The notes under the pieces are model-generated. The model worked only from the letters and a program-made list of their open reading frames with translations, did not search any database and was not told the DNA's origin. The position numbers and the translations under genes were made by a program. From NCBI RefSeq assembly GCF_027887165.1, contig NC_077230.1, positions 339,956,322 through 340,020,321 of the forward strand: a stretch of DNA of 64,000 nucleotides. The letters run 5' to 3'. Below, in pieces: positions 11,152-21,866 of this stretch (within the stretch, counting starts at the first letter, position 1; every line of letters starts with the position of its first letter). The DNA comes from Monodelphis domestica. Lineage: Eukaryota > Chordata > Mammalia > Didelphimorphia > Didelphidae.

Positions 11152-11330
11152 CAAGTCAACAGCTATTTTAAGAGCCCGCTTAAGTTCCAAGCGACATAGT
11201 AGATGCTGGGGCTATAAGGGGGGAAAAGCCAGGCCTTCCTTTCCTCCAGGGAGCTTATGGTCAACGGGGTGATAAAGCACAGGAAAAATACAAGGCAGTC
11301 ATGGGGGGAAATTCAAAGTGTCCCGAGAAA
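11152..11330 (+). repeat. CORE-SINE-like copy
   Basis: 'agtagatgctggggctataa', 'ctccagggagcttatggtca' and 'gataaagcacaggaaaaat' match the family at 2385 and 61796 in order. Confidence 0.5.
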
Positions 11331-11589
11331 ACTGGAGCACGATGAGTCGCGTTGGTCTGAGGCAAGGGGAGGAAGGAATCGGGTAGAGATGAAGAAGGAA
11401 GAGCACTTTCTAAGCCTAGGAAATGGCCCGCACAGAGCTGGGAGAGAGGACCGGCCCGCTCTGGCAATCCAGGAAGATCTGAAGCCCAGTGATGTCAAGT
11501 TCCAACAGAATGAAGAATGCGTGTTTTATCCTCTCTAAAACAAGGTTTTTGAGCAGGGGAGGGGGATGGTCGGATGTGAGATCAGCATG

Positions 11590-11760
11590 GAGCCTGGAAG
11601 CTGATCCAGCCCAATTCCCCTCCTATTATAGATGAAGAATTGAGGTCCAGAGAGGCGGAGCACGCTGCTCAGTCACCGTTAGCTGTCAGAACCAGGGTTT
11701 GGACCCAGGCGCTCCGATTCCAAATCTAATGCCCTTTCCACTAAAACACGTGGCATTCTG
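11590..11760 (+). repeat. MIR element
   Basis: 'ctattatagatgaagaattg', 'ggtccagagaggcggagcac', 'gtttggacccaggcgctccg' and 'tgccctttccactaaaac' give the sense order of a MIR-type SINE. Confidence 0.75.
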
Positions 11761-11786
11761 GGCGTTAGAAAGGTTATTTTTTTGTT

Positions 11787-11828
11787 GTTAAATCCTTGCC
11801 TTCTCTCCACTGTGCTACCTAGCTGCCC
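11787..11828 (-). mobile_element. tRNA-derived SINE, internally deleted remnant
   Basis: The antisense 3' end 'aaatccttgccttct' is joined directly to the antisense 5' end 'gctacctagctgcccc'. About 150 bp of the interior is missing. Confidence 0.65.
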
Positions 11829-11829
11829 C

Positions 11830-12830
11830 AGGAAGGTTACATGCTCCTCCTCTGGGCAAGGGGGCCGAGGCCCCGGAATAGGTCCTGAGTGCAGGAGAAG
11901 AGGCTGAAGGCGAGGGAGCCTGTATACAGAGAATCAGCAGGCAAGAGCCTGACTCGGGAGAGATGTTCTTGTTCTTCGGACTTACATGTGAAAATAGCCC
12001 GGTGGGAACCCCAAACAAAGTGACACCTGACAGTGTTACTTACGCCTTCAAGAGCTAATTCGCCTATGAATGAAAATATCATGGGAAGACGTTTGGAGCT
12101 TTTCTCCAAACTTCCTTTTTCACTCATTTGAACTGAATGGGATTGCCCATTAAAGAAACAAGCCCAGGCTGACCAAATGGAAGGGAGCTGGTGAGGAACT
12201 CCTTCTATTTAAAAGGGACCCAGGTTCAGAGTCCCAGAGAGGACTGGCCTTGCTCGTAGGAAGTGAGGGGGTCAGGATAGTGCGCATCGCTAGCCTCCGA
12301 TCCGGCGCTCCTTCCACGGAACTGTGCTGTTCTGTGATTCCGAAGTATCACGAAAGCATTTCTACCAGATCCTTGAAGGCTATGCCAGCGGAGAACACAC
12401 TCCTGCAGGTCCTACCACGGTGGAAAGGCTTCTGGGTCAGGACAGCGACAGATGATCGCTCATCTGAGAACGAGCCCTCTCCTGTGGGGAAAGGACTGGC
12501 CATCAAGGATAAACTCTACTGGCTGCCATACCTCCCACAACCGTTTACTGAAGAAGAGAGAAGCTAGGATGGTGGAAGGGATAACATCATGGACCCCTGG
12601 AGTACTAAGAGGTGCGATTAGGGTCTATTTAGAACACATGCACACAATCTATCTGTCCATATACAGGGTCTTCTAATGGAAGATGACATCAGTGAAGGTG
12701 GTTAACAATCTGATGGCAAGTTTGTGGCTGAAGGGAACAGCTACTCAACTCTAGAAGAGACATTTCTACCAGCTGTCCTAGTCCCTCGATCAGAAGGTCT
12801 CTTAGTTATATGATTTGGAAGGCCCTTGAT
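11830..12830. other. Low-repeat block, no gene recognised
   Basis: About 1 kb without obvious dispersed-repeat words. Minus-strand (96 codons, 11837-12127) and plus-strand (105 codons, 12250-12567) open frames have no recognisable domain. The part at 12030-12160 is the most unique-looking and may be conserved non-coding sequence. No CLNS1A exon was recognised, although that gene is the expected convergent neighbour. Confidence 0.35.
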
Positions 12831-12939
12831 TGTTCTCTTTCATTTTTCTCCATCTCTCCCCTTCAATCCTCTCCAGAGCTTAGCTTTTGTAAAAATAGTT
12901 AACAACTGTCACTTGAAATTGAAATCGAATGTAATGAGT

Positions 12940-13181
12940 CCTTTCCAGCAGCATTTTAATAAACATCATTCAAAAAAACAAGTCTTTACACAGGAGACCT
13001 CAATTTCACATCATTTTTTGAAAAGTCTTAGTGATGGGAACTATAAGACAGCATCCCCAGAGAAATTTGACATTTGGAGAAAACAAGTGCAAGTGGTATT
13101 CAGAACATGAGGTAAATGAGCTCAGTGATGGCTTCACATCCATCTGGACTGCAATTTAACAGTATTAGTCTTTGAAAATCA
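12940..13181 (-). other. AQP11: Inferred AQP11 3' UTR
   Basis: Sequence between the AQP11 stop and the ATTAAA hexamer. It contains no recognised SINE. The boundary depends on the poly(A) assignment. A plus-strand 94-codon frame at 12826-13110 overlaps it and has no domain. Confidence 0.35.
12955..12960 (-). promoter_or_regulatory. Possible AQP11 poly(A) signal ATTAAA
   Basis: A minus-strand ATTAAA hexamer lies about 220 nt after the AQP11 stop codon, the nearest canonical or common-variant signal I found downstream. Cleavage would fall near 12930-12945. Position-only evidence. A farther signal is possible. Confidence 0.35.
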
Positions 13182-13261
13182 TTATGCATTTTTATTATTT
13201 CTATTCATGTTATGCAGCCAAGGAAGGAAATGGCTGAACATCAAAACCATCAACATTATAC
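13182..13261 (-). CDS. AQP11: Aquaporin-11, exon 3 (C-terminus and stop)
   Basis: This exon encodes the last transmembrane helix and the C-terminal tail of AQP11. The acceptor is ctttcag at 13262-13268. The exon supplies two bases to the codon split with exon 2 (Gly), then 25 residues and a TAA stop at 13182-13184. The translation IMLMVLMFSHFLPWLHN aligns residue by residue with human AQP11 ILLMILMFSFFLPWLHN. That fixes the frame and the gene identity despite an 80-nt exon too short for an open-frame scan. The last nine residues (MNRNNKNA region) diverge from the human NHTINKKE end, so any C-terminal trafficking signal is not conserved by sequence. The Phe-to-His change inside the helix (FSHFLPW) is unusual for a membrane segment. 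Confidence 0.93.
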
Positions 13262-13799
13262 CTGAAAGACAAAATAACATTTAAAAAATCAGAAAGGCTA
13301 TAATAATTTAGTTTTGTATATTTAAGAACTATGTATGTTCAGAAAAATTTCCCATGGCAAGACTTTATAGTGCTTATAGCATTTGTTTATTTTTATTTTC
13401 CTTCAAAACAAAATTCCTAAAGCAATCTATCCCTATAGGAACCAAGATAATTCCAAAGAAAAAGTAATGGGAAGAATTATGAGTCAGAGTCCCTGCTCCA
13501 AGTCTGACTTGCTGAACTGTCTCCATCTCTAAGAAGGCAATGAGTGATCTTTGTCCTTGCTAATCCCAGAGACTCCGTGAGTTAAATCAGAATTTCTGAA
13601 AACACCTTGGGAGTTTTGTCTTGTAAAAACACACATGATACAAGATGGTCCTAGGACTATTCTCTGACACACACATATTTTTCCCTTTAAATATAACACT
13701 ACAATATCTGACATATAGATGAAAAGTTTCCAACAAGTTCAGTGGCAAAGAGCCAACTCTCACATGTAAATATTTCCAAAAAATTCATTCCAAATTTTT

Positions 13800-13885
13800 T
13801 TTTTACCTTCATTTTTTTAAATCCTTAGAATCGATACTAAGAATTACTTTCAAGGCAGAAGAGTGCTTGGCCTTAGGGGTGATAG
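13800..13885 (-). mobile_element. tRNA-derived SINE, truncated
   Basis: Antisense tail and 3' part only: 'aaatccttagaatcgatact', 'ttcaaggcagaagagtgctt'. The promoter half is missing. Confidence 0.7.
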
Positions 13886-14519
13886 AAGCTTTAGAATCTC
13901 AGATAATAATAAATCCTCAATCATGGGGAGGGTTTATGGTTTGAAAACATCAAGTTAATACAACAGATAGCTTTTGGGGTTTGTTTTTAAGTTCAGTGAT
14001 CATATTAGACAGAGCATTATACTGTACTAACACACCAAAATAGAATTAGTTTGTAGGATACCAGTTTAGAAGGATTATTCTTTGCTAAAGCAGCAGCAAT
14101 TGAATTCTAGGGTTGTGACAATATTCAGATGTTGCACCATCCAGGATGGCACCAGTCCACTCTGCAGCTTGGGACTCCAGAAAGGGCAGTCAGAAACAAT
14201 GTCACTAATTTCCTCAGCCCATTTCTGTTTTCTTGATGAGGTCACCGCTAGGATGTAATCATTACCTTAAGAATCGCCTTCTATCAACTACCCCTCATTT
14301 TCAGCAAATGCTGTATGCCAGATTTCCATGCTATGAAACCCACAAATTAGGGACAAATCTAGTATAATTTCTGCTACTTCACATTTACAACATTCTGGGT
14401 GATTTCTGTAGGGGATGGAGAGGATGCTCATGAAAACCTCACCTATCTGGAATGATCTCAGGGATCACTTGGAAATTGTAATCTTCCCTGCTTAGGAAGG
14501 AAAGAAAGATGGTGTAGAA

Positions 14520-14720
14520 TGGAAAAAAGAACCCTAGACTTGGAGTCCAAAGATCTGGATTCCAGTTCCTCCCGACAATTAATAGTTGTGCGACCTTGGG
14601 CCCACAGGTCACCTCTCTCAGCCTTGGTTTCTTCAGCTGAAAAATGAGGATGTTGCTCTTGATCATTCTCAGGGGTCTCTTCCAGCTCTCTAACACTGTG
14701 TAATACTATAACTGACTCAC
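14520..14720 (+). repeat. MAR1-like SINE
   Basis: 'accctagacttggagtccaa', 'tgcgaccttgggcccacagg' and 'gctgaaaaatgaggatgttg' give the sense word order of a MAR1-type SINE. The 85-codon antisense open frame over it is repeat-derived. Confidence 0.65.
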
Positions 14721-14924
14721 AAGATGACTGATTCTCTTTCTTTTCCTAGTGAGCTGTCATCTCTTTTATTCGTCCAGTTTGTAATCTTTGGGATTTGATG
14801 AACTTAAATTTTTGTCTCTTTGAGACCACATTATTCCTATGATCCCTCCATTTTCTCTCTTCTGTCTTAGCTTTAATTTTAACTTCATTAAATCTTGGCT
14901 CTAAATTTTACTCCTTCACCTCAA

Positions 14925-15070
14925 CAGACATACATTCATTTTACAAATGAGAAATCAGGCCCTGAAGACAGAAAGGACTTGCCCAAGGTGACAAAACTAT
15001 TTACAGTCAGTTCTAGAATAAGAACCCAGCTCTCCAGGCTCCCAGCCCATTCACCCTTGTTGAACTGCTC
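14925..15070 (+). repeat. MIR element
   Basis: 'cattttacaaatgagaaatc', 'gacttgcccaaggtgacaaa', 'agaacccagctctccaggct' is a sense MIR-type core and 3' half. Confidence 0.7.
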
Positions 15071-15576
15071 TTCCTACCTTTGGATCACACTTTTTTCCAT
15101 GAGCCTACATCTCTGACCTTATATTTTATGTCAGTGGTAAACTAGGATTTCTCTTTACATATTTTTATTTTAAAGACTATGTTTATTTCTTGTGTTGACG
15201 TATACCTGTATTCTTTAAACATATGCTAACTTGTAGAACTAAAAAGACTGAACCAAGAAGCATTACAAATTATCATAGCACATGTGAGCTTAGAGACCAT
15301 CTGGTATGTAAAGCCAGGCGCTCTCCTTCAGTTCTAATATTCCCTGAAATCACATGCCTCAAGTTGTTAACTTACAATGCACAAAAATGTTAAGTTACTC
15401 TAGGAAGACCCCTTCGATATGTTCTAATATTGAAGCTTGAGAGTCCAGTGGACTCTGCCATTGCCTTAAACTCAAACGATTCTTCCAGGCCAGCTAATGA
15501 TAAAGTGGAGGCTTGATAATAGAATTCAAAGTTAACAACATTTCCAGAAAAATGCATGAAATAGAAATATGCTTAC

Positions 15577-15693
15577 CTAAAGAAGGACCCAGGCAATACA
15601 CAATGAAATAGTTGTAGAATAAATTCTGAAAGCACTGGAAATGTAGTGAAAGGGCCAAAACTGGATTAAATACAGCTCCTGTTAGACTTCCTC
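15577..15693 (-). CDS. AQP11: Aquaporin-11, exon 2 (second pore motif)
   Basis: A 117-nt exon with acceptor ATTACAG just 5' at 15694-15700 and donor GTAAGC. It encodes the second pore half-helix and the start of TM6. The reading GGSLTGAVFNPVLALSLHF parallels human AQP11 GGSLTGAVFNPALALSLHF. The second aquaporin motif is therefore NPV at residues 211-213 rather than human NPA; the codon is GTT, one transition from GCT. The cysteine nine residues downstream (Cys222, human Cys227), whose mutation to Ser causes the mouse sjc kidney phenotype, is kept in HFQCF. Both ends split a codon after base 1, matching exons 1 and 3. Flanking sequence in the longer open frame is intron. Confidence 0.96.
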
Positions 15694-15914
15694 CTGTAAT
15701 ACATTTTAAGCAAAATGACACTAAACTAGATTTTGTATCTTTCATCCTTTGGGAACTAAAAACAGATGGCAATGACTAATGTGACCATCTTGGATATTTA
15801 GCAAATTATCTTAACAATTACAATCTCTCTAAACTTGTAAAAGAAACCAAAAGGACTTCATATGAGTATTTGTTCCCCAAACCAAGAATTGGATCTTAGA
15901 AATTACCTAATTTA

Positions 15915-16050
15915 TAAATCAGTAAGCACTCATTAGACATCTATCATCTGCCTGGTACTGTGTTAAGAACTGGAAATACAAAGACAAAAATGAAAGTTCC
16001 TGCCCTTAATTACGGTGCTTACCTTCTGTCAGGAGAGACAACATGTTTGT
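15915..16050 (+). repeat. CORE-SINE-like copy
   Basis: 'gtaagcactcattagacatc', 'tggtactgtgttaagaactg' and 'gttcctgcccttaattacgg' are the family words seen at 2385. Confidence 0.6.
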
Positions 16051-16124
16051 AAGTCTAATTTCTTTATTGTAAGTAAGTAATGAAATGGAGACTCCCTAAG
16101 GGAGAGGGACTTAGAAGGCTTATA

Positions 16125-16260
16125 AGATCACAGAATTTCAGTAATTCAGAGCTCTTAAACAGATAAGGGCAAGTTTAGGTCCAAATAGTTAAGTGACTTG
16201 GCCCAAGTGATAATGCCAGATACTGGTCTTCTGAATTCAAATCCAATTTTTGGGTTTTCT
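16125..16260 (+). repeat. MIR element
   Basis: 'cacagaatttcagtaattca', 'taagtgacttggcccaagtg' and 'ctggtcttctgaattcaaat' indicate a sense MIR-type copy. Confidence 0.6.
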
Positions 16261-17019
16261 TTTTCTTCCCATTATAACATCTCTGTATGCACTGCTCCGT
16301 CCCCCAAGGGTTCCGAAGTATTCAGCATACTTTCTCTTTCAGATCCTTTCTACTATAATTGGGCATTTTGGAATCACAAAATACTAGGGTACAGGATTAT
16401 TACTATTCTAGTTCTTAGAAAATAATACTGGTAGATTTGTCTCTCTTACATATTTTTAAAAATTATCTTAATAATACTATTTCCAAAGCTTTTTGTAGTG
16501 TGTTAAAGTGGCAAAAAAACTTTTTGTCACAAATAAAAATAAATATCCTGTTAGCTATTAACTCTAAGTAGGGTAAAGTCCAAATAACCTTCTAAAGAAG
16601 ATAAAAAGGGCACAATAGTTACTAGTTTAAAAGTGCTAATATAATAATAGAATGTATGACAGACCCCAACTTTAATTAGAATGACAAAGATGTTATTGAT
16701 GACCATTATGATAATTTATTAAAATGACCACAGATTTGGAAGTCATGATTGAGCTACTCAGAGACAGTGAACATTGCTGCCCTTTCCACCAGAATCACTT
16801 AGAGTTGCAGGAGTCTGAGGTGGAGGGTCAAAGGCCATGGACCTAGCAATGGAACTCATCACTCTGGCCATCTGGAAAACACACTTCAACAACAGAATGG
16901 CCAGGACAGTTCATCTGGAACCAGATTTCTTGCTCTAACTCTGCCATTCCTACAACAGTACCATGACATTCATAGAAAGCACCCAGGTATAGACCCGGAA
17001 GGAAACAGCCCATCTGAGC

Positions 17020-17095
17020 CAATTCCTTCATTTTACAGATAAGGAAACTGAGGTCCAGGACGTGACTTTCCCAAGGTTTCACAAGCAGTAAGCAT
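17020..17095 (+). repeat. MIR fragment
   Basis: 'ccttcattttacagataagg', 'aaactgaggtccaggacgtg', 'actttcccaaggtttcaca' is the MIR core. Confidence 0.7.
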
Positions 17096-17314
17096 CACAG
17101 TACTGTTTAGAAACTAGGTGGAGACTGTGGAGTGGCCTATATACATTCCGCTATTCCATTTCCAAACCTTTGATCAGCTAGCAGCTTGCAAGCATTTCTC
17201 AGTCTTAGAAAGGTTTCCGAATCCTGAGCCTAAAATTAGCCTACTTGGGATCTGCCTGATCATGGCAAACTGAAGGTGATTTCCAATTATGTCTATTTTT
17301 TCATTAAGTCAACT

Positions 17315-17506
17315 TTTTTTAAGCCCTCACCTTCCATATTAGAATCAATACTGTGTATTGGTTCCAAGGCAGAAGAGCAATAAGGGCTGAGCGATGGGGG
17401 TTAAGTGACTTGCCCAGGGTCACACAGCATCTAAGACCACATTGGAACCCAGGACCTCCTGACTCCAGGCCTGGCTCTTGATCCACTGAGCTACCCAGCT
17501 GCCCCC
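17315..17506 (-). mobile_element. tRNA-derived SINE, full length
   Basis: Antisense copy running from T-tail to 'ctacccagctgcccc'. Perfect target duplications 'tcattaagtcaactt' start at 17301 and at 17507. A few bases after 'cacacagc' are altered relative to other copies. Confidence 0.95.
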
Positions 17507-18044
17507 TCATTAAGTCAACTTAAAGTATTTCACCAGGCCGTCCCCAAATACCTCATTCTACTCGTCCCCAGATCATATTTTCCGTTTCCCTTAGTCCTGT
17601 GACTCTTGAACCCCTATCAGGAGAATTGGACAATCCATTGTAGGAGGCCAATATATTAAAATACTGAGTGACAAAGGCTCACTGGAGACACTTCTTAGCA
17701 GAATGCTCATGTCAAAAGGCTTGAATGTTCACTGACACTTTCCATACCCTTATCAGATCAGTTCTAATTGGATGAACCCCAGGGACTGTCTTTAAATATA
17801 TAGCTACAGTGGGGTACAATGCAGAGAAGCCCTAGGAAGAGAAGGGAACTTTTGTTCCAGTAATGTGTTTTTTGGGTTTCTAACATGGAGACAGGGGTAG
17901 TTCCAGATTATCCAGGCCAAGCTAATCCCCAGCTAAATCTTTCTAAAATTACTCAGAATGTCTACTAGGGGCCTCCTGACTGAAAGCTGGTCTGGGCAGA
18001 AAGTCAATGCCGAGGGTGAATAAAACTGCAAGTGTGGGATGGTT

Positions 18045-18240
18045 AGATCATCAGTATGACATAGTGAAAAAGACCTTGGACTTGGGTCTGAGGATCAACT
18101 CTGACATTTATTAGCTACATGATCTTTGAAACAAAGTTTCAGAGAAGTTCTTATCTGTTAACTGAGGATGATAACTCCTCGGATCTGTGGTGAGAAAAGT
18201 GCTTTGTAAACTACAAAAATGTAAGCTGACATTACTATCA
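18045..18240 (+). repeat. MAR1-like SINE
   Basis: 'agaccttggacttgggtctg', 'actctgacatttattagcta' and 'ttctctgttaactgaggatg'-like text, ending 'agtgctttgtaaactacaaa'. The copy is diverged. Confidence 0.55.
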
Positions 18241-18621
18241 TAGAATGGTTTTTCAAAATGTATCAGACATAAAAATAAACACTAAGGTAAAGCAAAAAAT
18301 TCAAACACAAACCCTGATTTTAAAAAAAGGAATGTTCAGCAACAGGCATTCTAGTTTGACAACGAAGTGGAAGTATAAATAATTAGATATATGTGTGTTT
18401 AAAAAAGGGTAAGAGTTACTTAGTCCTTAAAATATTCTCCAGTTTCCACTAACTGCTTTGATTTGGATTGTCAAAGTAAATAAGTGGATAGTAACTATCA
18501 TTCCTTTACTAAAACTACATTTTACACTGTTGAATCTGCTTTTAAATAAAATAAGCTTTTTATCTCCCACACATATTCAAATGTTAACATTCTAACTAAA
18601 AAAAACCGTTATTTTTAAAAA

Positions 18622-18840
18622 TCAGACTTTTTCAGCAATAAAAGCCAAAAATATTGGCTGGCTTTTATTACCATTAAAATTTCCACAAAAGCTTTGCCTT
18701 GTTATACTATCAAAGTATTCAGGAGCTTTGGAGAGATCACCAAAGTACCCTTGCAGCCCGTAAACATTTCCATTTGCCTTATCTAAAATGTGGCTTTGGA
18801 CACTTTTAATAACCAAATTATAAGCATCAATACCAGGCAA
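18622..18840 (-). other. Unrecognised 72-codon open frame in intron 1 (sense strand)
   Basis: An open frame on the same strand as AQP11, ending at TGA (18622-18624) and closed upstream by an in-frame TGA about 14 codons before the first listed residue. It starts at TTG rather than ATG. The composition looks protein-like (PGIDAYNLVIK, GYFGDLSKAPEYFD), not repeat-like, in an AT-rich context where long frames are less expected. I recognise no domain. There is no convincing pyrimidine-rich acceptor before it. It could be a degraded retrocopy piece or chance. Confidence 0.2.
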
Positions 18841-19599
18841 TCTCCTTAGGCAGGATCAATATCCTATATTATTTATTTTAAAAATCCCTTGAAAATGAAA
18901 TTTGTGAAATCAATATAGTTTTACATCAAGCATCTCCTGAAGCTTCATTAGAATTATATAAATTATGAAAATTTAAAACAAATATTTAAAAAATAAATCA
19001 CACAGTTTGGCTTTTAATATAAAAAGTAATTTTTATTAGCATTAGAAATATACATTTTTTACCTCATTTAAGACTAAACTGGCATTTCATTGAGTGTCAG
19101 TCATGATTTTTTAAATCCCCACACAATGGGCTACCGCTTTAAAAAAAAATACATGAAAAATTAGAACAATCTTCTTAGCCACCTTTCTTCCTCTGTGTAA
19201 TAAAGACAACATCTGCTATTAGTATAACTTCTTTGAAAAACATCACCTCTTCTGGGGAAGAGGGAGGAGAGAAAAAGAGGGAGAGAAAATAGATCACAAA
19301 ATGTCAGAAAATAATTATTTTAAATGTATTAACATGTAAAAAAATTTTAAATAATGAATGTAAAAAAATGAGAAAAGAAAAAAGGAAAAACATCACCTCT
19401 ACTAATTTGATGCCAAATATCATGGGACACCAGGCACTTTGCTCCATTCCTCGTGGTCTATCTCTCCTTTTTCTCATCTGTAACAGGATAACACTATCCC
19501 CTGCAATACCTAACTGAGATTGTGAGTAAAGCACTGTGTAAACTGTCAAGCATTACAGCAATGAGGGCACTTATTGTTTTAAATGTTTTCTGATCCACT

Positions 19600-19720
19600 G
19601 GATAATTCAAGTCAGAATTCTAAAGCTGGAAGAGACCTTGGACAGCATCTAGTCTAACCATCTGATTTTATAGATGGAAAAACTGAGCCTCAGGGAAGGA
19701 AATTCAGAGGCATTATGTAT
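19600..19720 (+). repeat. MIR element
   Basis: 'taaagctggaagagaccttg', 'gacagcatctagtctaacca', 'tatagatggaaaaactgagc' is a sense MIR-type 5' half and core. Confidence 0.7.
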
Positions 19721-20514
19721 TAGCAAGAAATCATATTATCTGTTTTTAAGCTCTATATGTTTGAATTTTTAACCAAAAGTAAATATTTTGTACGATTAAG
19801 TTTATTTTACAAAAATTTTTTAAATTTCTTTTTACTTCTACCTCCTTCCAGTTAACCCTCCTTACAGTATCAAGAAAAACCATAACTATCACGCTGATGC
19901 AATTTGATTCATTTTTATTAAATTCCACATTGTTAGATAATTGCATAATTATGAACATTTGAGACATTTCATGTTAACTTTACTAGAGGGAAAATTCCAA
20001 TTTGGGGCAAGGGAGAGAGAGAGGAAAAAAAAGAGAAAGGATTTTAGGAAATCATAAGCCAAACTGAAATTCAATGTAGATTAGAAACATAGAAAATTCC
20101 TACTTTTCAGTTTCAACAATTTAAACCTTTCAATGCAAATACAATGGCACAGATTAAAACTAAAGACATTTCTTCTACATATTCAAAGAGTGGACATAAA
20201 ATACAAAAATATATGCAAATTGTGTGTGCTTGTAGATGTAAAGGCTTATATTTGAAAACCTGTTATTTAGAATATATAAAAATAACTGATTTGAATTCAA
20301 TCAATTTGAAAAGGACCCATTAGAATGTAGATATAGCCAACCTTTATGAGCTCCATTTTGAAAGGCAAATATAAATTCTACTTCTTCCATGAAGCCTTTC
20401 TCGACTGCTCTAGACCTCTTAGATATCCCTGATTGTCTGAACTTCTTTCAAACTGCACAGCATAATTCAGAATTTTTCTGAATTGTATCATTACCTTCTT
20501 TTGCAATGTACTAG

Positions 20515-20742
20515 CCAGGTAGTACAGTAGATCACCCAACTTGGAATCAGAAGACTCATCTTCATGAGTTCAAATCTAGCCTCAGACACTTACCAGCAGT
20601 GTGACCCTGGGCAAGACACTTAATAATATTTGTCTCAGTTTCCTCATCTGTAAAATGAGCTGGAGAAGGGTAACCCACTCCAGTATCTTTACCAAGAAAA
20701 CTCTAAGTGGGGGCATGAAGTCAGACACAACTGAACAACATT
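20515..20742 (+). mobile_element. MAR1 SINE, near full length
   Basis: It includes 'gtgaccctgggcaagacact', 'cagtttcctcatctgtaaaa', 'ccactccagtatctttacca' and the terminal 'agtcagacacaactgaacaa'. These are the successive landmarks of the marsupial MAR1 family, as I know it. Confidence 0.85.
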
Positions 20743-20744
20743 AT

Positions 20745-20980
20745 TTCATAGTTAATAAAATCTCATCTTCCTAACTCAGCAAATGTTTAATGAGCACTTA
20801 CTAAAATAACTCATATTCATTTAATGATTTAAGGTAGGTAAAGTGCTTTGCATAGCTATCTTATTTGAGTCTTAAAGCCCTTTTGGAGAGGACCTTCATC
20901 TTATATCTTCGTGAAGGTTCAACAACTTGCCTATGATTGCATATAAATGTCAGTGGCAGGCTAGAATCCAGGTCTACCTG
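20745..20980 (+). repeat. MIR element
   Basis: 'catttaatgatttaaggtag', 'tttgagtcttaaagcccttt', 'caacttgcctatgattgcat' and 'gctagaatccaggtctacct' give a sense MIR. Confidence 0.6.
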
Positions 20981-21065
20981 CCTCTAGCATCAACCCCCTG
21001 TGCCACACTTCTCTCTCTTCTGTGTGCTAGGCCCATCTTTAAGAGATAAAACAATATGGCAGACA

Positions 21066-21195
21066 AGAGGCAGTGAGGTGGCTCAGTGGACTGAGAGTCA
21101 GGCCTAGAGACAGGAGGTCCTGGATTCAGATCTGGCCTCAGATCTGATTCTAGGCAAGTCACTTAACCCCCATCACCTAGCCATTACCGCTTTAC
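21066..21195 (+). mobile_element. tRNA-derived SINE, 3' truncated
   Basis: 'gaggcagtgaggtggctcag' to 'cacctagccattaccgcttt'. The tail is cut by L1 3' sequence starting at about 21197. About 20 bp after 'ctggcctcaga' are missing. Confidence 0.85.
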
Positions 21196-21196
21196 T

Positions 21197-21572
21197 GTAC
21201 ACAGTAACAGCAATACTGTGGAATGATCAACTGTTATAGACTTTGCTACCATCCAGGACAATTCTGAGGGACTTATGAAAAAGAATGCTGTTGCCTCCAG
21301 AGAAAGAACTGTTGGAGTAGAAATGCAGATGAAAACATGATTTTATCACTTGTTCATTTGGGTATATATTTTGGGGTTTTGGTTTTACAAGGTTATTCAC
21401 TTACAAAAAAGAATAATATAGAAATGTTTTGCATGATAATAATACATGTATAACCCAGATTGAATTGCTTGCCAGTTCTGGGAGGGGAGAAGGAAGAAGA
21501 AAAGGAGACAATCTGGATCATATAACTTTGAAAAACTTATATGGAAATTTGTTATTAAAAGAAAAAAAGGAA
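21197..21572 (+). mobile_element. L1 3' end, 5'-truncated
   Basis: Collinear with the 3' end of the plus-strand L1 at 44080-44430. Shared landmarks: 'gatcaactgt', 'gaggacttatg'-type words, 'aaagaactgttggagtagaa', 'atagaaatgttttgcatgat' and 'attgaattgcttgcc'. An A-rich 3' tail follows. No ORF2 sequence remains. Confidence 0.8.
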
Positions 21573-21654
21573 AAAAAGAATGGGGTACCCTCCACAATAA
21601 TACTAAGGTTCAGAGTGGGGTTGGTTTTAGGGAGAAAGAAAAGTTTTTCTCAAA

Positions 21655-21866
21655 CGGGGCAGCTGAGCAGTTCAGTGGATTGAGAGCCAGGCCTCGAGAT
21701 GGGAGGTCCTGGGTTCAAATCTGGTTTCAGCTTCCCAGCTATATGACCCTGGGCAAGTCACTTAACCCCTATAGCCTAGCCCTTATCACTCTTCTGGCTT
21801 GGCACCAATACACAGTATTGATTCTAAGACAGAAGGTAAGGGTTTAAAAATTAAAAAAAAAAAAGG
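21655..21866 (+). mobile_element. tRNA-derived SINE, full length
   Basis: 'ggggcagctgagcagttcag' through 'ggttcaaatctggtttcagc' to 'ttaaaaattaaaaaaaaaaa'. No clear target duplication was seen. Confidence 0.92.

Larger units (their letters stand above)
13262..15576 (-). other. AQP11: AQP11 intron 2
   Basis: A 2,315-bp GT-AG intron, donor GTAAGC at 15576 and acceptor ...CTTTCAG at 13262. It holds a truncated antisense SINE near 13800-13885, a MAR1-like SINE near 14520-14720 and a MIR near 14925-15070. No other exon was recognised. Confidence 0.85.

Noticed and set aside
12250..12676. Plus-strand frames as the last exon of CLNS1A
   Set aside because: The translation lacks the acidic C-terminal features expected of CLNS1A.
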